Source of the DNA: Helicostylum pulchrum
Lineage: Eukaryota > Mucoromycota > Mucoromycetes > Mucorales > Mucoraceae
DNA length: 27,548 nt
Assembly: GCA_025677825.1 (NCBI GenBank)
Contig: JAIXMO010000110.1
Coordinates: forward strand, 1-27,548
Reading direction: 5' to 3'
Shown here: positions 10,687 through 22,487 of the stretch, piece after piece
Position numbering within the stretch: position 1 is the stretch's first letter
Layout: each line of letters starts with the position of its first letter
The notes under the pieces: model-generated
Seen by the model: the letters and a program-made list of their open reading frames with translations, nothing else
What the model was told of the DNA's origin: nothing
Database searches by the model: none
Position numbers and translations under genes: made by a program

Positions 10687-11141
10687 CTTACCCGTTAGAG
10701 CGATGTAGTTTTTTTCTATAAATTAAAAAAAAATGAGTATAAGAACTAAAATTTGCTATAAGGCGTGTCTGGATTAGAATGAAACAAAAAGCAAATCTGT
10801 GACATTTTTTGGGGGTACACACATACCTTCAAAACACTGTGTTAAAACAAAAAAAAAGTAGCACGGCCTTGCGCCAGCTTATTCCTGGCAGTTTCTTTAG
10901 GGAAAACCGAGTCCTTTTGTATGGACATAAAGAAAACGAAAATGCTAAAGAAAAGTGCGGAATAATAAATATGAGCTTTCCTTAAAAGGTACACTTTTAA
11001 AAAAAAGTATTTACTGCTATGCATCGTAAAGGAAAAGAGAAAGAAAGGTGATTTATCTATTCTAAAAAAAAAAAGATTGAATAAATACATAAAATGGGCG
11101 GTCACTTTTGGTGACAAGTGTGATCTAGTTAATCATTTTGA
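10687..11141. other. Spacer between Cys/His candidate and transposase relic
   Basis: Holds the possible upstream exon end at about 10826-10835 (minus strand). A minus-strand open frame at 10842-11117 is rich in Phe/Leu/Ser with no domain. No supported gene. Confidence 0.45.
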
Positions 11142-11499
11142 TTGTTCTGCCTTAATTTTATCAGGGAGATATTGGATATTATGGATAGATATCCTGCAAT
11201 AAAAGGTTTTTACCTTATCATGGATAATGCCCCAATCCATTCATCAAATGAAGTAAGCCAGATGGTAGAGAATAGAAAAAAGGATTATAAAAGCGTAAAT
11301 CTTTTTTCTTACTCTCCAGAATTGAATCCAATCGAACAATTCTGGGCTATTGTTAAAGCGTAATCAGCTTTAAGAGTCTGAAACGCTCGCACAAAGAATA
11401 ACTGAGGCATGTAATCCTGTTCCTTTATCTCACCTCGTCAACATTACGCAACACTCAGAAAACCAATTCGAAAACTGTTTAAACAAAGTCCGTATTTAA
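11142..11499 (+). pseudogene. Tc1/mariner-like transposase C-terminal relic (family B)
   Basis: The plus-strand frame from 11142 reads EILDIMDRYPAIKGFYLIMD and continues NAPIHS, then YSPELNPIEQFWAIVKA before a TAA at 11361-11363. The second catalytic Asp (IMDNAPIHS) and the third acidic residue (NPIEQFW) of a DDE_3-type endonuclease are present. After the stop, the frame resumes for about 40 codons (ESETLAQRITEACNPVPL...) to a TAA at 11497-11499, the usual tail of this family. So one stop/frameshift separates two once-continuous parts. The N-terminal half, HTH and first catalytic Asp are absent. Sister copy of the fragment at 1-175. Confidence 0.8.
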
Positions 11500-11729
11500 A
11501 TAAAATCTTCCATTTGAGAGCGGACGCACTGTATTTCATTATAATTACATAAATATGTATATAAAAAAAGCCTTTTTATTCACATACACTTTCTTTTTGT
11601 CTATCCCAATCCCCCCTTCTTTTTTCTTTACACAAGCCAAAAAAAGGGGGGATGACTTTTTCTTGTTCTTTAAAAATATACATGCAGCAAATTGTTTGTA
11701 GTAGTGGAACGAAATAAAAGATGTTTTTA
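11500..11729. other. 3' flank of SET1, low-complexity
   Basis: T-rich and C-rich/G-rich tracts (CCCCCC at about 11611, GGGGGG at about 11646) form a possible hairpin region beyond the SET1 stop codon. No gene seen. Confidence 0.4.
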
Positions 11730-14700
11730 TTAATTAAGTCTATATGAAAGAAAAAAAAAAGAGTCAATACAAGCATCATTTATAGTACGTACACTTTAAA
11801 TACTTACGTTCCCTTGCAGAATTTACTTCCACACAAACAGGGTATCTTGTCGGCCTCAATTGGAAATTTGTAATCGTACGTGATTTCTTCTCCAGGCTCA
11901 ATGTCTCGATTTGCATAAATGACAATTTTCTTATGCTTATCGACTGTAATAATTTTAGCACTGCAATTAGGCTTTTTTTAAATGATATTAGATACACACG
12001 TATAATGGTAATTACAAAAAAAAAAAAAAACTTACCGAACAACAATGATTAATAAATCGAGCGACATTACCGCACTTTGTAGCATCAATAACAGTATCAT
12101 CATCCACACGAAACAAATAACTACTTCCAATACCACATCGTTCATACTGCTTCTCTCTTTCTTCAGCTACCTGCTGCCTGATCATTTCGCCTACATATTC
12201 AATTACCATATCGTTCACATCAATATGTTCCTCAGCATAAAGACCCCAGTCGTGAATAGGAGATTTAGCAAATCGTAATTGTTTCTTTCTACTTTGAAGT
12301 TGATTGAATTTCAAAATGTCTGAATCAATTGTCTTTTTTTGCATTTCCATGCCAACAACCAAACGTCGGTTATTTACTCGTGTTGCTCGTGATGAAATTC
12401 GACCCGCGTCAGCTGGTAATTCAATCACTGCTTTGTTTCTTGGTAGGTATGTTGCTTTTACTGCATCAGGAATTGTGTATACACCTCTGACTCTAGCTGA
12501 TCCACCTCGAATAACGTTTGTTACTGGACCTACAATACATTTATATAGTTAGAAATATATATTTCACTTTTTTTTAAAAATTGTCTTTACCTTGTTCCTT
12601 ATTTGTGACTCGTTCTAATAATGCAGCACGTAAAAAGCAAAAATCTTCTGGATCTTGCACTTGATTAAAAGGATCCCAATCAGGATGTTCCTCTTGTTCA
12701 ATCGTTGGTTCAGCCAACTCTTCACTATCAGAAGAATCAGATGCTAACAGGGATCTTTCCAATTCAGCTTGATCGATTATCTCTCTCATCATCGGTAACT
12801 CGTTCTCTTCCTCATCGTCTTCATCCTCTTCTTCAAATCCAGAACTGCTATCCTTTGATAAATCCTCTTCGATAATCTCGTACACTCTTTCGGGCAAAGG
12901 AGGTGGAGGTACACTATTAATCTTCTTCTTTCGTATTTGATTCGGCTTCTTTTTTAATTTTAATTTATTTGGTTGATACCGTTGAGAATCGTATTCACTT
13001 GTATCATCGTCACTATGTATTAACATCTTCTTTTGTTTCTTTGATATACTGACACTCTTCTTAATAGCTCGTTTACGTTTTCTAATATTTAAACTTTCGA
13101 ATGTATCGTTTTCAACAAAATCGTCTTCGGAATCGGATTGATCATTGTCGTTTTCTTCTTCCTCTTGTCGATGCAATTGCTTTAAAAATGCAACATGTTC
13201 ATCGGCAGAACTTTCTTCGTCGCTGAGATAGTCACGAAGACGTCGAGGTCGATTCTCCACTTGCTTTCCAGGCTTTCTGCCTCGTGCATTCAATTTCTCT
13301 GTATCACTCACTGATTCAGGTCCAGAATGATACTCACCTTCTTCTGAACTAGAAGAAGTAGCTGAAACAGGCGTCTCTTCTCTTTCGTCGTGTTGCTTTT
13401 TAGCTGGCGTGGGTGGTTGACTGGTCGATACATCAGCATCTGAAGCAGTAAGATGTCCATTATTAAACAAGAAGGATTCATAGTCTCTTTTACCAAGTAA
13501 TGACTTCTTTTTAAATCGTGGTAATTTGTTTAAGGATGGTAAAATGATATCCTCTTGTGATTTTTTAACGTCCGTCAAAATATCGTCGTTATGGTGATCC
13601 AACTTGAGTTCTGGACTATTGACATTTTCTTTTTCTAATCGTTTGGATCGTGTGGATTTGGAAAAGTCGTGGATGGCTGGTCCTGCAATACGGTTCTTTA
13701 AGTCCTTGAGGAATATATCCGCTAATTGACTAAATAATAATTGCTGGACGGTTGGTCCTGATTCGATTTGTGGTGGTGGAGGTGGTGGGGGTGGGGGTGG
13801 GGGTGATGAGGATGGAGGTTGCGGTAAAGGTGATGTATTAGTACTAGTTGTATTATCGGTTGTTGAAGGTTGGTCTGATTCAAGGGCTAATGTAAGTACG
13901 TTACTGGTTGTTGTTTCTTCAATTTCGATATGGTTACCGTTGGTATAAACTCCATTGGTTTCAACTGAAGGTGTAATTTTAAGTGACTCTGTATTATTTT
14001 CTACTACTTCGTTAGTGGGTTCAATTGAAGCATGTCGTAGTGTAATTAATAGCTTGTATCCCATAACCATTTGATCTGTTGTTGCTGCTAAAGCTTTTTT
14101 AGCCATTGCAAGTGAATCGAATACAATTAACCAATTTTCATCATCATGATAAATCTATTTAAGAAAAAAGAGTAAATAAAAAAAATACGTGTAAATGTTT
14201 AAAATAAAAAATAAAACTCGTTTTTTTTTTTTGCGTAAAACTTTACATCAATAAAACTATAATAATAAAACATCTTTTTCAAATCTTCTAATACACCTCT
14301 AACAAATGGTAAAGATTTCCTTGATATGACTAAAGTAGGATGATTGGATGAAGTTGATTGAGATGATGCCGGTGGTAAAGATTTTTCACGTGGTTTCCTG
14401 TCATCCCAATATTCAGCTCTTCGTCTGGTATATCGTTGTTCTCTCCCCCACTCCGAATCATTTTCCCATCGATTGCTAGAAGATCTCTCTGACATATAAT
14501 AACCATCTCTTGTGACACTTCTACTGCGACTTCTACTTCTGCTTCTATATCTAGAATCCGGTGAACTAATACTAGGACTTCTTGTGCTCCAACGAGGTCT
14601 TTCCGAATCTATTGGTCGTGGTGAAGAGTATCGAGAAGATGGGTAAGGGGGAGGCCCGCTCCCATGATAAGATGGTCTTGGTGGTCTCTCATCTCTATAT

Positions 14701-15885
14701 CTCGTGTTATTTCCATTATACTCATCGTCGTGATAACTGCGATATCTATAATCATCGCGGGAACGGGAATAACTTCGTGAATCGTATCTGTCCCAATTCC
14801 TAGATCGATCATACATCGCTTCTCCTTCCTCGTGACGATTTGAATAGGAGGCGTAATTATCGTGCCTTCGATGTGATGGTGTACCAGGTGTATTGGACGG
14901 AATCGCACTTCGTTTTAATGCGTTATCAATTACTGGTATAGTTGATGGTGTAGGTCGATTAGCATCTTCAATAGCAAGTTTTAATTTATCACCTAATATA
15001 TACATATATAAACCTGTCAGTCTTTCTCTTAATTCAACAACGAAAGTTAAAAAAAAAATACCTTTGGGGTCAAAACAAACTTTGACACATTCAGCGGCAC
15101 CCATTTTACGCCCATTACCTTTCTCAACGGCAAGACATGCAGCTGCATGACCTTCGTCTGTAAAGTCATTAGAAAACGAGACATGTGCAATACCTAATGA
15201 ACCACCGGTGGTAGGGCAACGTTCAATTTCAACAGACGATACTTCACCGTAAACTGAAAAGAAGGTCATAATTTGTGTTTCGGTCATGAGTGGAGATAAT
15301 CGAGAAACCAATACTTTGGTTAATGGCTTTGGACCTACTGAATGTTCATCAAACTAAATGAAGGTAAGAAATGTTAGAAGGAGAAAAAAAAACATAAAAG
15401 AGAAAAACAAGAAAGAAAAAAAAACTGTACTTGCTACCATGTTTACATACTCTATATTCAACTACATTTAACTGCTTCTTGTAGAGGTAACGACCTTTTA
15501 AAAAGTTTCTCTCATAAGAAGTGGCATTTTGACGAGGATCCCGTGGTGTTAATGATGTCTAAAGGAAAAAAAAAAGAAAAAGAACATTGTACCTTAATAT
15601 AAGGGGGGAGGAGCACAAGTTTAAATATATTTTTTTAAAAAAAAAGATATTTACATTATCGCCTTCGTATTCATAAATTGGTTGGTTGCTCTTTTTTAAA
15701 CCTTGAGTGTCTAGTTCTGGGTCAAATGTACATTTATAGTTGCGAGGACCCTTTCCAGTTGTAATTGAAGACCTGTTTTATATATAGAAAAATAAGTCCA
15801 ATATGTTCTTTCTTTTTCTCTTTCTTTTTTTTATGTTTTTTCAACTGCTTTTTTTTATTTTATCTTTTTACCATTTTGAATCCAT
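11730..15885 (-). CDS. SET1: SET1 histone H3-lysine-4 methyltransferase (1169 aa, 9 exons)
   Basis: Minus-strand exons 15872-15885, 15655-15772, 15451-15558, 15062-15353, 14247-14992, 12591-14154, 12036-12529, 11808-11971 and 11730-11739 join in phase. An RRM lies at about residues 90-180 ([20 protein letters not shown]). An Arg/Ser-rich stretch follows, then a second RRM-like domain at about 385-460 built across the exon 5/6 junction. Next come a polyproline run, acidic regions, and the N-SET domain ([27 protein letters not shown]). The SET domain (about 1030-1150) has [19 protein letters not shown] and EEITYDYKF. Post-[16 protein letters not shown] ends the protein. It methylates H3K4 in the COMPASS complex in the nucleus. 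Yeast Set1 is 1080 aa, so the length is normal. The first (14 nt) and last (10 nt) coding exons are tiny. Confidence 0.95.
14993..15061 (-). other. In-frame, stop-free 69-nt intron of SET1
   Basis: Donor G|GTATTT and acceptor ATTAG|GT bound 69 nt (23 codons) with no stop in the surrounding reading frame. Splicing joins FDPKG directly to [13 protein letters not shown], the family-typical continuation after the RRM. If retained, 23 mostly hydrophobic residues would be inserted after the RRM. Confidence 0.75.
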
Positions 15886-16079
15886 GGAGAGATTCAATTT
15901 AAAGCTTTATTTTTCCGTTTTTTTAAAAAAAATAAAAAAAAAGAAAAAAAGAAAAAAGGAAAGGCCTAAAATAATATAAGGGGGGTGTTTAATCATCAAA
16001 AAAAAAAAAAAAAAAAACACTCGTCACAAATAAAAGCTGTTTTAAAATTAAAAATGCTACAATTCATTATTTTATTTGA
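15886..16079. other. SET1 upstream region, homopolymer-rich
   Basis: Long A and T runs (15922-15958 and 15997-16018) directly upstream of the SET1 start. No distinct TATA or binding motif stands out. Confidence 0.4.
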
Positions 16080-16289
16080 TGTTCAAGGCGTATCAAACGC
16101 ATTGCTTCAAGACAAAGTGCTGTATGTAACTTTAGAGACGAAGCTTTTAGAATTGCGGTGCATAATAGAAGGATAGTGTCGCTTGGATTAATCACCAAAA
16201 AGAAAAATAAAGACACTTGTACACCAAGGTACAAAGAGTACCGGATTTTGCATAAAACCAATTGGGACAATTGTATATCTTCTCTTTAA
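16080..16289 (+). pseudogene. Possible decayed coding segment of unknown family
   Basis: A plus-strand frame without ATG is open for 69 codons to a TAA at 16287-16289 and reads like real protein (CSRRIKRIASRQSAVCNFRD; then CTPRYKEYRILHKTNWDNC). About 50 bases further on, another stretch at 16341-16460 (SQDLYDTSATIRGVDTTCST) has similar quality but a different frame. No domain recognised. It fits an old mobile-element or gene relic, or chance. Confidence 0.25.
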
Positions 16290-16786
16290 ACGAGCGTTAG
16301 GTTGATCCCTGCCATTTTATCGTCATAAATTAACTTATTTATCCCAAGATTTGTATGACACTTCTGCCACAATCAGGGGAGTTGATACTACTTGTAGCAC
16401 TAAATATATTGAGATTAACGGAGCGGATACTTTACAGTTACGGAATAAAATACAAAGTTGAGTCTCATACTTTTCTTGAATCCGACGTCCAAAAGCTTTT
16501 GCAACTACTAATGAGGCGGCATTACTTTATTAAATCGTCTTATAATGCCTTTTTTTTTTTTTAGTTTGGTAAGTCATTGTTCGCTTTTAAAGACATTAGA
16601 TTTATTTTAATGCTTATATGACTATAGGTCAAGCTTAAAGTCTTAAATAAGTTATTAGAAATGGGTATAGTTCTTTTTTTTTTTTTGTAGGACCTCCCTT
16701 TTTTTTAAGGCACACTTTAAGAAAGGAGGGTATAGAGATTTTGACAGTTTCCGTGCCGGTTCTTAAAAAAATATCGACTGCATCAT
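16290..16786. other. Intergenic stretch between relic and exchanger gene
   Basis: Contains the second open stretch mentioned for the 16080 relic and T runs at 16551-16562 and 16674-16686. No supported gene. The exchanger stop codon is at 16787-16789 on the minus strand. Confidence 0.45.
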
Positions 16787-19700
16787 CTAAATGTTTATTA
16801 CTTCAAATTCTAATAAGAAATTAAACGTACAACATATCAAGTAAACACTGATCATCCAATATCCAAGGTTCTTTGTAACATGGTATCCATTTAAACTAAC
16901 AACGATCAATGTGCTAAGTAATACGGTCATGAGTCCCATAGATGATACGATAATGGTTGGTGCAATATCCAGTTGATATGCTCGACCTGTCTTCCAGAAT
17001 TGATAGAGGGATGATACACCTACTCCTAACACCATGTCTAAATAAATAAAATACTTAGTAATTACTCTGTATGACTCAATTGGCCTGTCTTACTTAGTAA
17101 GGGACCGGCGTAACATGCTGATATAGCCATGGTAGGGAACCCCATCTATAAAAAAAAATGTTACTTTAACGCAGCTCGCTTTTTTTTGTACCACTTACCT
17201 TTGCAATAGCAGTATTTGCTACAAAATCACCTACACTATTACCCTAAATAAACGCGTCAGTTATCTTTCCTGCCAAAAAAAATATATATACTGCGGCTTT
17301 TACCAATGCAAAGACAGTCAAACCCATAATAGCATCACTCACTGCAAATATTTCGCCGATTGCCTAAAACAAAATAAACACCGTAAATAAAAAAGGGGTG
17401 ATCTACAATTTAAACAAAACAAAAAAACTTACTTGCAGTAATCCTACTACTTCGTTTGCTAATAAAAATATCCAATTTAATGCAACGAAAAATCCCAGAA
17501 AAGAAAGCATCCAGAACCAAGAAGGTGGTTCATCGACCTTTGTAGTTTTGATAACAAAAGTTGCTAATAATAACCCAATAACCATACCTACAATAACCAT
17601 TGCACCTGGAATCACACCGTTCACTAATAGTTTCATAAGTTACACCGAAAAAAAAATTATATAAACGCCAAAAACTTTTTTTTTTACCTGCAAATACGCC
17701 AAATAAAAAGGTTGTACTTATCACAGATTGTAAAACCATCAAGTATTTGTTCCATCCCTGCCTTGTATCTACATCATCGATAATAACTTTTGTCTCCGTC
17801 AAAACATCGTTTTCAGCAACAGGAACCGATAGATAATTCTTTGCGTCCTTGGATTTATTAGTAGATATACCCTCATCTTCATTTACAAGTGTCTCTATGA
17901 CTTCAATATCGTCTACTTTTACTTGCTCTATTTCTGCCACAGGTAATGTCACAGTAAATATCAGAACAAGCGGTGCAGCCGCAAGTGAGCTTAGTTTTGA
18001 AAAAAAAGATTTTTCTTTCCAGCCTTGCAGTGTGGGTAACATGACCTGAGTCAACTCTTCTAAAATAAGATACCACTTTGAATAGCGGGTAGAGGGACCG
18101 TGACGGCAGCACTTTAAATGAAACGAATAGTCGGAATTCTCACGGTAATGATATAATGAAGGGTTGTTGTTGTTGGTAGGGTATAATAAAGAGGACACAC
18201 CTCCTTCATTATTTGGTATATTTAATTGAAGCACATCTTGAAATACAGAAGAATGACCTTGATCTTCGTTCTCCTCCTGATGACGCGGAATATTCATGAT
18301 CGCTGACAAGAGCTGATTCTGATGATCAAAGGAGTCAGACGGACTGATCTCAAAGCTTTGGCGACACGAGTAAAACGCAGAGTCATCTACATCGGATAGA
18401 ATGCTGGGCGGAGCTAAGCTGTGTGTGCTTTGACCCCTTGATCTACCTACGACAGGACTTGTAGGCCAAAATTGGTTATTTCGTATATCAATATATTCCG
18501 GCGATGGGATTCTATTTTCACTGTTATTAGGAGGTGCTAATCTAATTTCTGGGATGGTCATTTCTGGTGTTTGCACACTTAATTGAGGCGGTGAAGACGA
18601 TTGGATATTTATAAATTGGTGTTGATTATGTGCAGAAAGATATGTAAAATAGTCTTGTGTTTCCTGTGCTGAGGCAGCAGATAGTGTTAATAACTTATCG
18701 GTCATTGTGGATGCGCGTTGTCTCCCGTTTCCTGCTGTGTTGAAGATTTCATTTGGTTGTGTTTGTTGCTGATGTATATGTCCCTGTGAATTTTTCCACA
18801 TAGGAGGCGGCATGGAATTTTGTCGATTTCTGTAATGGTTTGGTAGTATTGAAAGTGAACTATTCGCTCTACGAATATTATTTACTTGCTCCTGAAACTA
18901 ATATATATAAAAAAATGACGTTTTAGTTGAATTTAGAAGAAAGGTTTTTTTTTAAAAAAAAAAAAGGTACACGGGTAATCCCTTACTTCAATTGCACCAA
19001 AGACTGATGTCCTGATACCAACTCTTGGTGTCATTGGACGTCGATAAGTCCTAGAATATATAGAACCATTTATACTAGTGGATCGAGAGATTACATCGAA
19101 ATGAAGAGAAGGGCGAGATGAATTAGGGGAAACAGGTCGAATGATATGCCCTAAATGATTCCGGCTATTAAAATCTGACATATTTGACTGAACAGATATT
19201 TCTCTATCTGGTATAATCAACCTTAACGGAGGGTTTCCTTTTTATGTAAAAAAAATAGTTTTTTTTTAGCTGCGATATATAAAATAAATAAAAATTGTAA
19301 TTATCCTTACCTCCTAACAAATGTGTGGTCTCATCTACATCAGCTTTAGATGATACTTGTTCGGATTTACACTTGCAATCATTCGTAACGTTATCTTGGT
19401 TATTACTGTATGCACCAAACACAACAACTGATACATAACACAGGTAATACCCTATTAGTATGATACTATGATACCAATTAATGTGCTGATGATAAACTAT
19501 CCATGTGATGATCATAATTGCGCCCGTCAAAAAGGATGCATCGCGCATAAACGTAATCTTTTGCGACTGAAATGGTTTGATGATACCCATGCATCCAGAT
19601 ACAACGGCTACAATAAAGAACCCTGCTCCAATTAGTTCTCCAATTGCTAATGAACCTGCACCGGTGTCCATCGCACTAATAATCATAAAGAAATTAGTTT

Positions 19701-20663
19701 TAATTGAACTTGAACTGTTTATATATATAACTTACCTGAAGGTACTAAACAAATCAGGACTACCATTACCTAAGGCCAGTACAGTTACGCCTGCCTAATT
19801 TTAATTTCGTGTATTTTTAGTTTTTTTGATAAATATGGGATTTCTTCTCCCCCTAATAACAATAAAAAAAAGTTTTGTCATATTATTTATACCATGCTTT
19901 CAGATAACTGTAATTTAGATGAAATGGTTTGTAAATTTGGACCTATACATATATATAATACGTTTAGAATGAATTAGGTCTCGATTTTTGATAACTTACA
20001 AAAGAAATCAGAGGCTACGACACTAATAGCACCAAATAACATTAATAGACATGATAACTATATTTAGTATAAACCAAAAGAATGTTAGTATATAAACATT
20101 TTTACGATAAAAGTTAAAAAGGGGTGTGTAGGAGAGAAAGAGAGTGAGAGAGTGAGAGACAACTTTAAAGGGTTAGGATATGATAGGAGTGGGGGGGGGG
20201 GGCTTTAGTTGTGCACACATAATAATCATAAAAAAAAGGGGGGGCTATTGTATATTTACAAGAATGGCAATTATAATTGGCTTCCATAATTTTGAGCAAT
20301 AAAAAAGTTCGAGATACAACGCATTAAATCCGTGACAATTCAATTGTACAAATTCGCATTGATTTTTCTGCGCTCCAATATTTGAACATCCATTCTACAC
20401 ACACATTTATATATAAAAAAAAATGTTATTAAAACTTGAATTAATCAAACTTATATTATTAATATTTTTTTTTTATGAGCAAGGAGGTCATACTAAAAAC
20501 ATACAGAAACAGTAAAAAAGTCATCGTTTATCGCATTTGTTGAATATAGTCTTCTGTATGCCAACGTAAAACTGGATTTCCTCAGCATTGTCGGCAACGC
20601 TAAAATGAGTATTATCCCAAGGAAGCCAAATAAACAATAAATTTTGTGTCGAATTGATTTCAT
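16787..20663 (-). CDS. Na+/Ca2+-exchanger family transporter, NCLX/CCX-like (961 aa, 13 exons)
   Basis: Minus-strand exons 20505-20663, 20260-20394, 20000-20057, 19893-19942, 19736-19794, 19311-19675, 18987-19237, 17688-18897, 17433-17623, 17304-17363, 17199-17243, 17094-17145 and 16787-17037 keep phase throughout. An N-terminal hydrophobic segment (MKSIRHKIYCLFGFLGIILI) suggests a signal anchor. The alpha-1 repeat includes DFFCPNLQTISSKLQLSES and GVTVLALGNGSPDLFS (from residue 136); the alpha-2 repeat includes GNSVGDFVAN (847-856). Both are ion-binding motifs of the CaCA superfamily, closest in pattern to NCLX and yeast YDL206W. Between the two membrane halves lies a loop of nearly 500 residues rich in Ser, Gln and Asn. 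The likely role is Ca2+ exchange for Na+ or H+ in an internal membrane. The second intron (202 nt) holds GA and poly-G tracts. Confidence 0.92.
20108..20239. repeat. GA-rich and poly-G tracts inside an exchanger intron
   Basis: (GA)n-like sequence at about 20133-20160, an uninterrupted run of 12 G at 20191-20202 and a second A/G7 tract at about 20231-20244 lie in the 202-nt intron 20058-20259. On the transcribed strand the G run reads as C12. Confidence 0.85.
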
Positions 20664-20740
20664 TTTAACAAGGAAAAAAAAAAAAGAGAAATAAGAAAGA
20701 GAAAGAAGAAGAAAATTTAACTGAATCAAAATTTTACGAA

Positions 20741-20748
20741 TTTATATG
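20741..20748 (-). promoter_or_regulatory. TATA-like box for the exchanger gene
   Basis: CATATAAA on the minus strand lies 78-85 nt upstream of the ATG at 20663. It is followed by a long pyrimidine-rich leader (TTCTTCTTTCTC type) up to the start codon, a layout common in fungal promoters. Confidence 0.4.
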
Positions 20749-22143
20749 TGGTGAGCAAATCTCATTGTACGGATTTTCCACATAATAAATATTAAAACAA
20801 CTCCTTTTTTTTTTCTTTATGTACACGCCTTTTTGGGCCTTCTAAGAGTATAACTATATTTTATTGGACAATAGATGTACTTTAGGAATGCCGCAGTAAA
20901 AAAAAAGAAAGAAAGAAAGAAAGAGAGATTGTGTGTGCGTGTGTGTGAGAGAGAAAGAATAGGAAAAAATACTCTTTATTTTTAGTATCATTCTCATCTT
21001 TTTTTCTCTTTTTCAGTGCATTCAATTCTACATGTAACACGTTTATAATATATTTTCTCTTTGATATATTACCATATTATGTCTAGTATCATTTAAAAGA
21101 AAAAACTTCTTTTTGTCTTCCAAAACGATCGATACTATTAGTAACTATCTTCTTTTTGAGTTAAGAAAAAGGCCAATAAAAACACTAGGAAATTGAAAAT
21201 AGATTATGCAAACTCCTTTTATTTCTTCTTTAGGTGCTGATAACATAGCTTGGGCTCCTAATAACAAAAGTGAAAATCTCTGCCAGGGTGTAATTCCGGA
21301 AGCTTCTATACCAAAAAGTTTAAATCAGAATAAAACAAATAAATCTATGTTTTTATAAATATATATTTTACTGGAAACACAAAGTGTCAATACTACTATA
21401 ATTACTTGCCATTTTTTTTATCTAAAAAAAGAACATTTTTAATTTCATTGTAAGTATTCATCTATAAATAAAACATGTACCGAATTTTTTTTTTTTTTTC
21501 ATCCCTTAATAATGTAACAGAGTCCGTGATTATATGTATGCAATATCTGATTGTCCAACTAAAAAAGAATATTGATTCAGATAACAAATTGTAGACTATT
21601 TTAATTAACAAAAAAAAAGTTAAACAATAACAACAAAATACCTCGGGTTATTCAAATATGTATGTATGTCTGCGCTTTTCCCCCAATTCTAGTTAATTCT
21701 CTTTCTTTTTTTTATAAAAAAAAAAGGAGTCATTTTAACAATCCTTAATGCAAGTTATTTATTGCCCAAATGTGGCATTTTTTTTTCTTTTTATGAAAAA
21801 TCGTATCCTGAAAACCAAAAGCCCAAGTAACTGTTTAAAATTTAAATGCAAATAAGAGCTACAGTACATTACGATCACAACACTTTCTTGGTTTTTTTTT
21901 TTTGCAAGTCTTTCTCGATAATATATTTCCTGTAAGTATTTCCTTCGGAAAAAAAACCGACTGACACGTTCTTTTAATCATCTTATTGCTGCCCATTCTT
22001 TTTTTTAGCGTGCAAAATAAATGAAAGTGCATTACACGTTTTTTATTTTTTTTTTATTAAAAAGAATCTGGAAGAATCTCGTGCTTTTAGCATTTACTTA
22101 CATTTTCTTTTTTGTTGTAATAATAGCTGACAGACAGTACATT
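20749..22143. other. Long AT-rich intergenic region with microsatellites
   Basis: No large ORF on either strand. Contains GAAA repeats at about 20907-20923 followed by GT repeats at about 20931-20947, and many A and T homopolymers. One 50-codon ORF at 21206 is listed separately. Confidence 0.6.
21206..21358 (+). CDS. Small ORF (50 aa), doubtful
   Basis: An ATG at 21206 opens 50 codons (MQTPFISSLGADNIAWAPNN...) in a region where open frames are otherwise rare. Composition is more protein-like than the surrounding sequence. An acceptor-like CTTTAG precedes GTGCTGATAAC inside it, so it may be an exon relic. No domain or homologue recognised. Confidence 0.2.
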   Translation: MQTPFISSLGADNIAWAPNNKSENLCQGVIPEASIPKSLNQNKTNKSMFL

Positions 22144-22155
22144 TGACGTCACGTG
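22144..22155. promoter_or_regulatory. Overlapping CRE palindrome and E-box
   Basis: TGACGTCACGTG combines the full palindromic CRE (TGACGTCA, site for CREB/ATF-type bZIP factors) and an E-box (CACGTG, site for bHLH factors), sharing two bases. It stands in AT-rich DNA where such GC-containing palindromes are unexpected. It lies 216 bp upstream of a TATA box on the plus strand. Confidence 0.5.
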
Positions 22156-22366
22156 GGGTCAGGTTCAAGTCTGCAGAATGAATTAATACAGCATAATAAA
22201 CTTTAAAACTACTGGATTTATTTTTGCTCGGTACGGATAATAGGCATTATATTGCTGCATATTCAGGTATAAACATTCGAGCAGTAAACTATTTAAGCTA
22301 TTTTTTTCCGTAGTACAATTACCGTATTCTTCTGCAGGATACTTAGGATTTGAAGCTGATTGTTCT

Positions 22367-22379
22367 TATATATATAAAA
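22367..22379 (+). promoter_or_regulatory. TATA box
   Basis: TATATATATAAAA is followed 109 bp later by an ATG opening a hydrophobic peptide. With the CRE/E-box upstream it gives a promoter-like order. Confidence 0.4.
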
Positions 22380-22487
22380 CGCCCTCAATATGAGACCTGT
22401 TAAGCAGAGTGCTGGAGTATTAATAGTGATTAAACCGTACAAAAGCGCTACTTAAATTTCTTCCAATTTACCAGCAAAACTGAGAAT

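Noticed and set aside
12045..12552. Plus-strand frames opposite the SET1 catalytic exons
   Set aside because: Antisense to conserved N-SET/SET coding sequence.
14582..14908. Frames on both strands within the SET1 RS-rich exon
   Set aside because: Produced by the repetitive Arg/Ser codons; the SET1 frame explains the region.
17403..17636. Separate protein starting MKLLVNGVIPG
   Set aside because: That ATG lies in an intron; a TAA precedes it in frame and no acceptor lies between. The downstream part is exon 9 of the exchanger.
18933..19220. Stand-alone 95-codon ORF
   Set aside because: It is exon 7 of the exchanger read through into the following intron.
20191..20202. G12 run as a G-quadruplex or regulatory element
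   Set aside because: Single homopolymer in an intron among other simple repeats; simple slippage is enough to explain it.
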